From Orbilia blumenaviensis (taxonomy: Eukaryota > Ascomycota > Orbiliomycetes > Orbiliales > Orbiliaceae), in NCBI GenBank assembly GCA_036872755.1, contig JAVHNS010000011.1, positions 992,001 to 1,056,000 on the forward strand: a stretch of 64,000 nucleotides of DNA, given 5' to 3'. The notes under the pieces are model-generated. The model searched no databases, was not told where the DNA came from, and saw only the letters and a list, made by a program, of their open reading frames with translations. Made by a program: the position numbers and the translations under genes. Positions 36,154 to 47,945 of the stretch are shown one piece after another. Each line of letters begins with the position of its first letter. The first letter of the stretch is position 1.

Positions 36154-37218
36154 ATGAACGCTCAATCCTACCTCCAATCGTTCGGTTGGACCCCTGGAAC
36201 CTCCCTGGGCAACCCTCTCTCCCACGCCCCCTCTTCAAGCACCTGCCCCTCCTCCCAACGCCTTACAAAACGCATCCTCACCGCCACCAAAAATAACACC
36301 CTCGGCGTCGGTCGCAAGCAGTCAAACCTCAACCATGCCGATCTCTGGTGGGAAAAGGCCTTCGACGTCAGCCTGAAAAACCTGGACGTAAACAAAGACA
36401 CAACCGCTATACCCCAGAAGGACAAGAATGTGGTTGATAACATGAATCTCTTTGCTGAATTGGGCGGTGGCAGGGGATTTGGAGGGACTGCAGTGGCCGA
36501 AGGAAGCAAAGGAGGAAACAAAAAAGTGGAGGATAGAAAAGCACCGCTATATCGCTATTTTGTGCGTGGCCAGGGATTGGAGGGTACTATGACTTCTACA
36601 TCTACGACTGCTACCTCAATTACGACAACAACAATTGTTCAGACCGGGGCTACGATACTGGAGGACTCGAGACCGGATAAGAAGAGGAAACGCGATACCA
36701 AAGACAACGGCGATGAGACGGATGTACCAACGTTGCCCACAAAAGCTGAGCGAAAAGCATCCAGGGCCAAGAGAAGGGAACTCCGTGCTATACGCAGGGC
36801 TTTGAAGGACGAGCGCCGAAAGATGAGAGCTGGAAGAAAAGCTACCAGAGAGGAGCTTAGGGTTCAAAGAAGAGCTGTGAAGGAGGAGAGACGGAGGTTG
36901 AAAGCGGAAGAGAAAGCAAACAGAAAAGCCAGAAAGGCTGAATCATCTTCTTCTTCAGGCGGGAACGGAAATGAGAAGGGGGATGACAACGAAAAAGAGG
37001 GACAAGCCCAATCGGATTCTGGGGTGGATATGTCGCAGGACGAGGTATCCGTCCAGGGCGAAGCCATGGTCGAAAAAGAAAATAAAAAAGATGCTAAGAA
37101 AAAAGCTAAGGAGCAAGCCAAAAAGGTAGAATCCGATATAAAGGAAAAAACAAAAAAGTCAGGTAAAAAATCCAAGGATGACTCTAAGAAGAAGAAGAAG
37201 GGCACGGGGTCGACTTGA
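36154..37218 (+). CDS. G-patch protein, Tma23/PinX1-like
   Basis: A single exon of 354 residues. The frame extends upstream without an ATG in good context, so the first methionine before QSYLQSFGW is taken as start. Residues ~3-60 form a G-patch-like domain: SFGWTPGTSLG, then KNNTLGVGRKQ with the Gly-rich turns. HADLWWEKAFD follows, as in fungal nucleolar G-patch proteins. The middle is Thr-rich, then a long highly charged Arg/Lys helical region (~235-325) and a Lys-rich tail, typical of nucleolar proteins. G-patch proteins of this kind activate DEAH helicases and act in ribosome biogenesis. The Tma23-like role is inferred from architecture and the position of the domain at the extreme N-terminus. 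Confidence 0.8.
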   Translation: MNAQSYLQSFGWTPGTSLGNPLSHAPSSSTCPSSQRLTKRILTATKNNTLGVGRKQSNLNHADLWWEKAFDVSLKNLDVNKDTTAIPQKDKNVVDNMNLFAELGGGRGFGGTAVAEGSKGGNKKVEDRKAPLYRYFVRGQGLEGTMTSTSTTATSITTTTIVQTGATILEDSRPDKKRKRDTKDNGDETDVPTLPTKAERKASRAKRRELRAIRRALKDERRKMRAGRKATREELRVQRRAVKEERRRLKAEEKANRKARKAESSSSSGGNGNEKGDDNEKEGQAQSDSGVDMSQDEVSVQGEAMVEKENKKDAKKKAKEQAKKVESDIKEKTKKSGKKSKDDSKKKKKGTGST

Positions 37219-39487
37219 CCAGATTATTTATCTGTCGCGTGGTTGAGATTTTCAACGTACACCAGAAATTTACGAACTGCATACCAGACGATACCCATCA
37301 AAAGCTATTCAGCGTTTTTAATTTAGAGTAATTAGTAGATTTAGCAATAATAGATGTCGGTTCTGTGCATTCAATAACCGAGACTGTCTATACACTGTGT
37401 CAAAATGAAGAGCTTCGTAAGATCTAAGCACTGGGCTAGGGTATGTGTAAAACTACAGCATATCAAGAGTTTCCTAAAGGCCTCTAAACATGCCATACCC
37501 TGTATAACTTGCTGATATTTACCCCGATAACCACCTACCCCACAGCTAGTTATCTGGTGCGCACTTCTGGGGCCAATTGGTTCTCACCGCTTTCAAAATC
37601 TCTAGCACAAGGCCTCTAGAGCTTTCCACCAACACGTCGATTGTAATTGGCTATCGGAGCAGCTATCAGTATCGATATCGCATTGCCCCCAGCGCATGCA
37701 GCGCTGCTAACCCAACAACAGTTAAACTGCGACCAACATCGTGGCAATCTGGATCCCAAGACTCGCCCGCTCCATCCCAGCAGGATAGTGATATCATCTC
37801 TCCTATCAGTAGGGTCAGGAGGTCACTTTGGTTTATTCTGCTTTGTAGCTGTAGATATGCTGCAGCATTGTTTCAGTTGCATTCATATGCTCGTACTAAA
37901 ACATATTCTACCTAAGAATCCCACACCCGCCTGACAATCTAATGCGATACTCCGTCCGAACAATTTAGCACTTGGTAATTGGTCAAGCGGACAAGCAGGG
38001 GATCGACAGGGCTCACTTATGAGTGTCAAGAACCCTAGGAGCTGTCATAAATCGTCGAGATATTAGATCTACACATTGAGCTTCTAGATGAAGTAGTTGG
38101 GGGAAGATGTGAGGTGGGGCCACGGGACGAGATGATTTTCGAGTGGTGCAGGCTTTCGATGTGTCGTCTGCTTATACTTACCTTCCCGAAATGCAATGTT
38201 GCCGAGTTTGGCGGGGGTGTCTTTAACTTGGCTCACAGGGGTTCTATATATATGCACCATGGCCGCCTGATTGATAACTACTATCTTATTTGTTTGTTTG
38301 TTTGTTTCTTAGGGAGGAATTATGGTAGCCGTCTACCGAATGGCCTTGTAGACTAAGGTATACTAGGCTGCTGAAAACCCTTGTTTGGGCGGTAACGTAC
38401 GGGAGCGTACCACTAGTACTATCTTATCCCCCCATGCATGACCATATCTGCCATATGAACATTTACCTCTCTTCAGATCTGGTAGACCTGGTCTCATAAG
38501 GTAGACCCAATATTTCCGAATTGATCGGTTATGGAACCAGTCCACCCACCCCTCCATCCACCCACACTCTCCCCTGTTCTCTAGAAGCTGTGAGATTCAA
38601 CGATACCGATGCTTAGTTAGATACGAAGATAGGGAATTACTAATAGCCAAGACTTCTGTTTTAACATTTCTCGATATCTTCCCTGATGGTATATGCTCTT
38701 GCAATTTTGTGACCCGTGGGATTTGAGGATCTTTACCTTGTTTCAAGGTTGGTCACGCAATCCGTTCCCTGATCGGGATTCCCATGGAAGCTATATGCAA
38801 GTTCTTTTCGCTGAGCGTGTCGACATGTCTACGAATGAATGACCGGGTGTGCAATACATATTTGGTTAGCGCTGAACCCTTTGCGCTTGAGTTGTACAAG
38901 TCTACATGTATCCTTGATATATCTCGAAATTGCACTATTGATCACAAGTATTTCTTACTAAGATGAACGGGACATGTCGATATCTATCGGAAAGCCCTTT
39001 ATTTCCCCGTAGCCTCGACACCCATTCTCGTTTTCGATTTAGGCAGACGCATGCATAGATATGTGCATATGCACACATGGGCATTGTGATACTTTCCGCT
39101 GCATCATTTTGGCTTTTGTTGTATGTTGTGGGAGTCTACACCTGGAGGTGTGCAGTGCATTCGGATTGGGGCTGCGGCAATCGTGGGGTTTGTGGAGTTC
39201 GAGATGCATCTTATGGATTTGCTCGATTGATGAATGTATCGATTGAGGGCGGGGTAGAATATGCATTGAAGATGCGGCTTTGGATATAAAAAGAACGGTA
39301 TTGTCCCTCTTTCTTTTCTGATTATTTTGAATCAGTACTCTAGTACCTACATCAGAATAAGCTCCCAACTTGGATTATACACTATATTGCCCCTTTATCA
39401 CTTCATTTACCTCTACGGCTTTACACACCCTCACTGCACCACAGTATCTATAATACTACATTATATATATATACATATATATTCACA
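37219..39487. other. Spacer before the metalloprotease gene
   Basis: No gene is supportable in 2.3 kb. A (TTTG)n run lies near 38288-38306. The frames at 37577-37934 and 38784-38966 have no family signature. The 30 bases before 39488 are (TA)n. Confidence 0.45.
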
Positions 39488-40607
39488 ATGAAATTTCAGC
39501 TGGCGCTCGCCACCACTCTCCTCCTCGCCACCGAAGGCCTCTCTCGCCGAACATGCGGCAACAATAATCCACCCGTTGAACTAATCGAACAAGCCATCCT
39601 CTTCGAGGGTATGACTAAACTAAAGGCTGGGTCAGACCAGGCTGATGACGATCTGGCTGCGAGGGCTAAATATGTTCCATTACATATTCATAATGTATAT
39701 GTTAGCCAGACAAGGGACCAGGGGTATATTACAGAGCAAGATGTCCAGAATCAGGTATGTATAATTAATTGATCTTTTAGCGCAACTTAAGATGCGCATA
39801 TGTCCTTTTATACATTTTCTAGGTACTAGCTAATCGGCATTATGGGAGGGGTTTAGTTCAAAGTTCTGAATGATAACTTCGCATCCACTGGTATTGTATT
39901 CGATCTCGTCAGCGTGTCGTATACCGAAAATAAAACATGGGCCAACGCTGGCTCGGGTTCTGCTGCTGAGTTGGCAATGAAGAAAAGTCTTAGAAGGGGC
40001 GGGTATGATGAATTGAATATTTATATTCGACCTTTGAGGAGTGGACTTTTGGGTATGTTTAATATTTCTATGCAACTATTAGACCATATAATTTGATAGG
40101 CTGACAACTAATAAAATACCTATACAGGCTACTGCACTTTCCCACAAGCTAACGTGGCTCCCAATTCCGACAAATTCTTCCTTGACGGCTGCGATGTTCT
40201 ATTCTCATCCGTCCCCGGCGGCAGCACAGTCCCTTTCAACGAAGGTAAAACCGCAACTCATGAGGTCGGCCACTGGTTCGGACTCTTCCACACCTTCCAG
40301 GGGGGTTGTACTGGCGGAGACTTCGTAGATGATACACCCGCCCAAGGAAGCGCGACTAGTGGATGCCCTGCTGGAAAGGATACTTGTCGCGGAGATCAAT
40401 ATCCAGGTGTCGATCCTATTCATAATTATATGGATTACTCTGATGAGTATGTTTTCACTCCTTTCGTGGTGTATAAGGGCTGCTTGCTAGGATCGAGGTG
40501 CTAATATGAGGTGTGTGTTTTATAGCCCATGCATGACTGAGTTTACTACTGGACAAACGACCAGGATTTACCAGATGTGGGACCAGTATCGCGCTCCAAA
40601 ATGGTAG
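39488..40607 (+). CDS. Secreted M43 (pappalysin-like) metalloprotease
   Basis: Four exons give 287 residues: 39488-39754, 39857-40052, 40128-40446, 40526-40607. A signal peptide is visible ([17 protein letters not shown], cleavage near residue 19). The zinc site is [11 protein letters not shown] at ~199-209, followed by the Met-turn segment ([16 protein letters not shown]) expected for metzincins. Cysteines at CTFPQ, CDVL, GGCTGG, GCPAG, DTC and PCM are positioned for disulphides. Length and layout match the MEP1-type extracellular metalloproteases of fungi. These are short-propeptide enzymes that degrade extracellular protein and can act in host or prey interactions. The introns keep the family residues continuous, and nothing appears broken. 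Confidence 0.93.
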
Positions 40608-41911
40608 TTGGGGCTGGTCTTCTCGATATGTCGATAAAATAGGACGCCAATATCGTTCAAAAAATTGCGCCCTTTCCGGATCCACTATGGCAGCGAGATA
40701 GATCGTGCAAAGGCTTCCTTCATAGTATACGGCACGCTTTCATCCAATATATTTGAGGATATAGTTCACGGCCCTTATCTATTACCGGTCGGGCTCAGAT
40801 CCAATCTTGAAAATTTGGTGAAATCGAAAAACCAAAAACATTTCTTTTCCTCATCTCCTCTCTTTTCTTTATTATCTTTTTTTTTGTCCACAAAAACTTT
40901 TGTTTAGCTAGTGCACGAGATACCCGATACCCTGCAGTTGCACTTTCTTCCTTACCTTTCATGATACCCTTTTTGGTGTAATTAAGTCGAAGTTTTGCTA
41001 TTCAAGGTCGCGTTAACTTTGAGTGGTAGCCTTTAAAACCAAAAATTTTTATTATGCATGAATATCATTTTTGTTATAATTGCCTTGGTTTTGCTGTATA
41101 TGTATACTCTCCGTTATGACATGGCTTGCCCACCGGCCACCCACAACCTTGATTCCCACGACACCTCTAAAAATGGAGGCACAGCGACCCTTACTTAACC
41201 AATTACTTAAGTCCTTGAGTAATTAAGAGAAACCGAAAGGTTTAATCGTCCTAAACAGTCTTAGCCGATAATATAGCCCCCACATTATTCAATCGAATTC
41301 GCTCGTATTTCAAGTGCCGAAGGGATAAAAAAACCGTGTTGTAAAACTAAAATGTTGGTAAGGGAGAAGTGGATCGGTGGAGCAGTGACCAGGTTATAGG
41401 CTCTTGGAAGCATGCAATCTCCATGCAACCTCCATGCAGATCGGCTCGCTGTTTCGCCGGATGACGCCTAAAACGTTCAGTTCAAGAGGATGAGTCAAAG
41501 GAATTTGGGCTTGCTTGGGGATGCTGGATGGTTTGTCAATATTATAGACATGATTATTGACTGGTACGTTCGTGACTTCCCATGGCCTAACACCGTGATA
41601 TAAAAGCTTTAAATGATATCGGGCTTATGTCAGGGCTTACCACATGGTATCGAGTTCACTTTGGTTGCTCGATCTCATTTTGCGCTGCACAGTACTAGTA
41701 TACTAGCAGATCAACAACCACACACCACTGTGTTGGTGCTCCACTTTCCAACAGGGCCTCAACATCAGAGCTAGTTGAGTAAGCTACCCGACTAGCTTGC
41801 CCACCAAACAATAGCTAGCATATGCATGTCCATCATTTGCAAGAGAGCTGGACACAAACTACTATCTTAGAATCAAAAGAAGGAAATAGATTCTCACAAA
41901 AGAAAGTAAGA
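40608..41911. other. Spacer between metalloprotease and F-box gene
   Basis: AT-rich, with T-rich tracts near 40850-40890 and no supportable gene. The F-box frame is open upstream to 41822, so an alternative start in this spacer is possible. Confidence 0.4.
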
Positions 41912-43523
41912 ATGCCACTCTCAACTCTCCCAATTGAAATCCTCGGCGAGATCCTTTCCCAGCTCGACAGTCCCGAATCGCTCTGTTCGGCAATCTTAAC
42001 AAGCCGGATTTTCTACACTGCATATCTTGAACATAAGGAGTCAATCGACCATGCCCTCTGGAGAAACACATACGCCGAGTGCGAAATCTACTGCAGGTTT
42101 CTCACCCATGTTATCGCGAATTTTCTGCCCTCGAGGGCGCCTGATGCAACTGTAGCGGTACCAGGGTCTGAGACGCTTGATTTTTTTCTGGCATATGTGA
42201 ACTGGGCGAATCCGCTTGCAGCTGATGAGGTTTCTAAAGACTTTGTTCGGGAGGAACTACCGGCTTTATCTTGGGAGCAGCTCGCGACTATTCCGACACC
42301 GAAGAGTGGCGACATGATAGAGACGCATGAGTATATACTACGTTGGTCTAAGAGGTTTTGTGAGGCCAGGCTGAAATGCCACGGCTTCACTAAGAGGAGT
42401 TTACCGGACTCGGCGGGCTACGTGAATCGCCCACCAACTCGAACAGAACTAACAAGGGTCTGTGCCTCGTTCTACCAATTCTGGATATACGCCATTTGCT
42501 ACAGCCTCCCTACCATCGACCTGGGAACGTATTTCGAAGAAAAAGATATAGATATGCCGCACGGATGGGACGATGGCGCAACAATGGGGATAATTTCGCA
42601 TTGTATTGCTGAGAGTATCAGCTTCCGAGAATTTATAATTATTAAGGATTCTTTGGCGGGTTGGATAAAAGCTTGTGGGAGCGGGGTGGTAGACAGGATG
42701 TCTGAGAATGAAGAGTATTTGAAGATGTGTAGGAACAGGCCAGATCAAATAATTGGGATCACCTATTTGGGGGAGTATGTGCCGGTTGGTGAGTATCCCT
42801 TCACTTAAATTTATACTTATAAAGTGTTCTGCTGGTGTTTCTACAGTGAGGAACCGGGTTAACCGCATAAATATTGAGTTCGATGGTTGGTTATAGACAA
42901 AAACGATGATGCCTTGTTATTCACATTATTGTGCAATCTGGGTCCAAAAGCCTCCTGGAAGTTCTTATTTGAAAGCACATTCGACGAAGAAATTGCAATA
43001 AGTCTTAGTTACCAGCCGGTGAAGGTATATAGTTGGTTCTGGGAGCAATTTGGATTGCACAAACAAGACAACTTTAGCAAGGATTACTCTCCGATATTGA
43101 GGGTATGTAGGAGGAACCATGAATTAATGGAGAACAATAAGGACTGGTGGGGCGTACGGAAGGACAATGGTTTGGTTGACAAATCAGTAGTTATGTGGGA
43201 CGATTGGAGGCTGAAGGAGTGGGGTTTTTTATTCCCGGCCTTGATACCTCCGATTTTATTTTATAAGATAACAAACTCGGAGAAGGCTGAGGGTGTTTTG
43301 AAGGCTGAGTACGTGCAGAAATTTGGAAGGGTGAAGGTTATTATTGAGGTTTGTCAGCAAATCCCCTTTTATCTACTACAATAACGTAGATGCATATAGA
43401 TGGACTTACTAATGAAGTTTCACTAATGAAATGAGAGTTGTATAGAAGAAAAAGGAATTTGGGTGGAGGAATTTGCTTTTCAGGAGATTGGAAGCGAATA
43501 TGATACGGAACTTGTGGGAGTGA
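41912..43523 (+). CDS. F-box protein
   Basis: Three exons give 468 residues: 41912-42788, 42897-43348, 43446-43523. The start is placed at the methionine opening the MPLSTLPIEILGEIL motif because fungal F-box proteins often begin there; an in-frame ATG at 41822 would add 30 residues. The F-box spans residues ~4-45, with the Pro-Ile-Glu-Ile core and a Cys/Tyr-rich helix. The remainder is a long helical substrate-binding-like region with many aromatic residues and no repeats I recognise. The 108- and 97-base introns join in phases 1 and 0. It presumably docks Skp1 in an SCF ubiquitin ligase; the target is unknown. Confidence 0.8.
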
Positions 43524-45036
43524 GAGCGAGATATCGTTTTATGCGGCAAATATCAGATACAACTGCCCTATATCAGTACAAAAAATCATTGGTATATCCG
43601 GCGAATTATTCTCGAAGGAAACGCTGTTGTACTGTTATGAGGGCTAAATACATTTGCCTATTGCTTGTGTCCGTTAAGAGGTTAGTTTTAATTAAGTCTC
43701 TCATGCTGTGGAACAGCAAGCTTGTACTAAGCAGTATACATATATAACGTTTAGTGAATTGGCATTGGGCAAGCGTTAACATTGGGCAACAAAATATAAG
43801 TTGGAGTCTCGGGATTGTGGCAATGTCTCATGAATCCAATTACTATCCAGCCTTGCACGACATCATAATGTTGGCGGCGCGTAATACATTAATATGAGGT
43901 ATAAAACTCATTCACAGGAGCCCGTCGATGCAATTCTCCGTTATATAGGGGTGTACTGGCGATTTTGCTACTGAACTTTGAGAATTACCTGTGTAGTTAG
44001 CTTGGCCATATATTATGTTGCATGCGCAATTAAGTACACTGTTATTACTAGTACTCACCCCTGTGACTAGTTATGACCTAGTGGGCCACTTTGATCCAAC
44101 TCCGCGGAAGCTGGTTCACGAGACCAAGCTAGGCTCAATTGCTCAAATTAAGGCATTTTATTGTAAGGCTCCTAAAGCCGAGACTTGGTCTCTAAAAACA
44201 ATTGTATTAATTACGCCAATAAAGTGCTACCATGAATCGACAACCTAGTGTTATGTAATTGTGTAGACTTTTAGCATCTAACCTCGAAGAACGCGGGTGG
44301 CATAGGGCTCGGGAAGTAAATATAGGGAGTGCGATTAAATCGACCAACGGACTTAGCAGCTCACAGACTATACCTAGAACCTTGTGAGCTTCAACATGCA
44401 ACAAAACACATAAAGGCATACACTGCACAGCTGCGCAGAAGAACAACATTAATACGTTACGAGGCCGACGCCTCGAGTTATAGGTGTTATGCGCGGCGCG
44501 CCGCCGTGTCTAATACTTGAGATCTCGCTGTTGAGTATGATATAAACATACTAGGACCGGTAAATTCCAGTCCTGTTCAGACATATACCCACGAACATGA
44601 ATCGAATGGCGAGGAGGCCGGAGTAAACTTGTGTTGTTGGTGCCAGTCTCTACCTAGACCAAGTGTGCACATCCAATATCATAACATTCGTAAAATTGTT
44701 GTGTAGGTACGTAGTAAATTTACTTAAATGCTTGCGGGGTTGGAGCCTATGGAAAACTTACAGTTCTCAGCCGCATGGGCTGCTTTAACTAGCGAATACA
44801 TGTGACTTTAGCTAGCTTTTGTTTAAATATATTTATACGCATCGCTCCACAGTTTGTGTCCACCAATTTTTCTTTAATCAAATTTCTATTTCATAGTAGT
44901 CAGTATCATAGTCATTTCACTTTTTGCATCAATTCTTTGTCCCGAACGAGACTCGTAGTTATTAGTGATTCATTAATCCTCAGAATCTCTTTCCCCAGCG
45001 TAATTGGCCAACCTCTAGGCAAATTACCTCCCAAGT
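43524..45036. other. Spacer before the paralogue B-D cluster
   Basis: AT-rich. The only candidate is the small frame at 44015-44248, annotated separately with low confidence. No RNA gene was found. Confidence 0.4.
44015..44248 (+). CDS. Possible small secreted protein
   Basis: A 77-residue frame whose N-terminus (MLHAQLSTLLLLVLTPVTS) is a good signal peptide with a plausible cleavage site after residue 19. The mature part has only two cysteines (FYCK and KCYH) and no family signature. A TATAAA-like element lies about 115 bases upstream, near 43898-43904. It could be a small secreted effector-like protein or chance, since hydrophobic starts arise easily in AT-rich DNA. Confidence 0.25.
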   Translation: MLHAQLSTLLLLVLTPVTSYDLVGHFDPTPRKLVHETKLGSIAQIKAFYCKAPKAETWSLKTIVLITPIKCYHESTT

Positions 45037-46896
45037 ATGCACCCAGCCGAAGTACAACGGGTTATTCAATCAAGTCCTAGTTTCCAGCACATGGTCCATG
45101 GTCTAATGAAACTAGTTTATGAGCCAAATCAAGCCCAGGATCTCCGAAAAATTGTGAAGCTTCAGCTTTCGAAATCCGCGTTAGATTGTATGAAGGCTCC
45201 TTCGGATTCCTGTGGTAACCAGACAAAGGACGCTTTGGGAACGACAGTGGCGGCGCCTCCGGTCAATGCCGCTACTCCACTGAAACTCCCACAAGAGAAT
45301 AAAATAGACGAAAGTAACCTCGAAACCCTCGATTCACTAACGATCCATGCAGTTTGGGCGATGTACGCCAAGAAATGGGATCCGAATGCTTATACACAAC
45401 CACCCGGCTGGGTCGTTCACCTCGATTGCAAAGGTTACAAGACTATCGCCAGTATCTTGGAGGTTGGAATGGAAAGATCAACCGAAGTCCTTCGGAAGGC
45501 GATATTCGAACACCTAAGAAAGCACCCGAAATATTTTGACCTTAACGGTTCGACAAAAGGCGACATATTTAGTATTCGGTGGGATCATGTTGAAAAATGT
45601 ATCCTATCGTTGAATTTGCGGTCTCTATCTAATACGGCTTTAAATTTACGCCACGAACATCGGATTATGGGGACTGCGACTGCCACTAAAGACCTTGGAG
45701 ACCCTATGAGGGATACGATAAAGGCTTTGAACCAAGAAATTACGCCACCAAGCCAACCCTTAGAGACGAAAAAGAGGAAACATGCAGATATGGATCCAGA
45801 TGTCCATTCAAGCCTACGTAGTAATTCGAGAACAACGGAATCTCCGTACCAAATCGAAACACCGCTGCCGGATACCCAGAGGAGAAAACTGCGACAAGGG
45901 AACGTGAGGAATATACGATACTCGGCCGAACCCGCGCTAGAGTCATACAGCACTGATGGAGATACTAGCGATCTTGAGACTGCAACTGAGGATGAATGCG
46001 AAGAGGATGAAGACGATGACGAGACGAGTGATGAAGATGATATGGAAGACGATTACTACCAAGAAAGCGAGGATGTTATTAGCGAAGATGGGAATGTGAG
46101 TTCTAGCGAAGTTACCGATGATTGTGTTAGTGACGACGATAATGGCGATGAAGAATGTGGAGATGGGGAGGATGGGGGAGAAGAAGAGGGTGAAGAGGTT
46201 GACGAAAGTGAAGAAGGCGAGGAGGATGTAGCCCTACCAGAGGTACAGCGTACTCCATCTAACTGCTCTAGTTTTTTAAAGGAGGAGCCCGGCATCGTTA
46301 CGAAACCCACTAAAGAAACCACCAAAACTGCTACTGAGGACGGTACCACGAATCCCGAGAGAGGAGAGGAGACAACTACGCTGCACGAACTAAAAGAAGA
46401 TGATATGGGCAGCATACCAAACCTCAAAGAAGTCAAGCTGGAACAGAGTTCAACTCCCCAGGTTCTTGATCCAATTCCAGATAGCTTGGGCGAAGTTATG
46501 GCTAGCCCTCAAACCCCAGCGCCAGGAAACAGGAATAATATCCCATCTGATCTTTTTACACCAGCGTTGCATAGTTCTACTAATTCATTTGATTCGCCTA
46601 CATCTACCGACCGAGGTCGAGTCTACTTCTCACCTGGATTCAAAGCCGAAGAGATTCTTAGTGAATTCAAGTTGCTTCGAACATTAACAAAATACAACTA
46701 TGACCGATCCAAGGGCGTTGAAAGGAGGCTTGAAAGCTTGACTAGAGATCGGGATCAAAAAGATGAGAGAGTGGATAGAATGATCGAGGAGATAGGCGAG
46801 GTAAGGGAGGGGATAGGCGAGGTGAGAGAGGAGATGAAAAAGGTTACAAACCTCGTGGAGATGCTGTTTAGCTTTTGCAAAGGGGAAAACTTATGA
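45037..46896 (+). CDS. Unknown protein, paralogue B of the TIGD-module/coiled-coil family
   Basis: A single exon of 619 residues. The helical module is at ~101-190 (LTIHAVWAMYAKKWD, PGWVVHLDCKG, YKTIASIL, RWDHVEKCI). It aligns with those of the genes at 29900, 47946 and 50481 in the W-x2-L and terminal W-D-x-[IV] positions, but the TIGD turn is degraded to TIAS. A basic KKRKH patch follows, then a strongly acidic Glu/Asp stretch (~309-402). The C-terminal ~70 residues are coiled coil and end in LFSFCKGENL, almost the same tail as paralogue C (LFAFCKGEEL). Acidic stretch plus coiled coil suggests a chromatin- or protein-binding role, but the function is unknown. The start is the first ATG of the frame. 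Confidence 0.75.
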   Translation: MHPAEVQRVIQSSPSFQHMVHGLMKLVYEPNQAQDLRKIVKLQLSKSALDCMKAPSDSCGNQTKDALGTTVAAPPVNAATPLKLPQENKIDESNLETLDSLTIHAVWAMYAKKWDPNAYTQPPGWVVHLDCKGYKTIASILEVGMERSTEVLRKAIFEHLRKHPKYFDLNGSTKGDIFSIRWDHVEKCILSLNLRSLSNTALNLRHEHRIMGTATATKDLGDPMRDTIKALNQEITPPSQPLETKKRKHADMDPDVHSSLRSNSRTTESPYQIETPLPDTQRRKLRQGNVRNIRYSAEPALESYSTDGDTSDLETATEDECEEDEDDDETSDEDDMEDDYYQESEDVISEDGNVSSSEVTDDCVSDDDNGDEECGDGEDGGEEEGEEVDESEEGEEDVALPEVQRTPSNCSSFLKEEPGIVTKPTKETTKTATEDGTTNPERGEETTTLHELKEDDMGSIPNLKEVKLEQSSTPQVLDPIPDSLGEVMASPQTPAPGNRNNIPSDLFTPALHSSTNSFDSPTSTDRGRVYFSPGFKAEEILSEFKLLRTLTKYNYDRSKGVERRLESLTRDRDQKDERVDRMIEEIGEVREGIGEVREEMKKVTNLVEMLFSFCKGENL

Positions 46897-47945
46897 GTAC
46901 CCGTGTAATATAGTTCTCATAGTGCTTGGTTCTTCTTTAATTGCGAATTTATATTAATATATATATATACCCTTATGATCTCTCGGCCAGATACCCAGCC
47001 GACCAGATATATAGTAAATCAATAATAGTTTACGCCACTGAATCACTAAATCAACCCGCCTCGCTAGGTTTAATAAAGTGGCCTGGATATACGCCTTTTT
47101 TTGTTCCTACGTACCTAGTTTGAATCAACGTGGATCTCATAAGTCTAGAATATCGGCGTTAATCGGCCGGCCAGAGGTCGGGTCCGTATAGATCTAATCT
47201 ATTGATGCCTGCGGTGCCAAATGAAGCTTGGAATGTCGAAGATGAGCTTTTAGGTTTGCACGCTAATTTAATTGCGGCACGGCGCCTTGTAGAGCATATC
47301 AACATGCAACTAGTGGGCACAGGCGCCTGTGCCACTTTATCAAGCAGCATATCGGCTCTCTGTGTTGCAGAGCCCGAGAGTTGAGTCTAGATCCATGTCT
47401 GGCCATGCCCATGACGTGGCTGATTTGATGAAAGAAACCTGTGCGCGAATGGGATATGTCCAAAATAGGCCATTTTCTGGCTATAATTGAAGTCTTTTTA
47501 ATCGGAGTTTTCCACGTGATACCCCCGTCGCGTCAAGGTAAAATTAGTTGTTAAACCCCTAACTTTCCAACTATTTATTCGGGATCACCGCATACTCTCA
47601 AAAAGTCGCTTTAACATTTTTAATTATCAATTTTATGATATAAATAAGACGATTTCGGCAGATTTTCCGTTGATTCTGGATCGAATACGTTATATAACGT
47701 TAAATTTATCGGTCTAGTGAATTAACCATCTATAAGCTCGAGCTCGAGGACCCAAACTAGAAATTCAAAACTTAACGAATATTTAAAATTAATTACTTCG
47801 GTACAGTAAGATTCTATGGTTTCTTACTATAGTCAATTATAATCAAAATTGCGGTTTGAATCTGTCCGGTTTGATCTGATCGATATCGATATCTGGCTCA
47901 TTCAAGCTCAGTTCAGACCTGAGCAGCGCGTAAACAATATCCAAC
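46897..47945. other. Spacer between paralogues B and C
   Basis: AT-rich, with no gene I can support. The 60-codon frames on both strands near 47160-47380 overlap each other and show no family character. Confidence 0.4.

Noticed and set aside
37577..37934. Overlapping 95-112-codon frames after the G-patch gene
   Set aside because: Two overlapping frames in different registers, no domain, low complexity.
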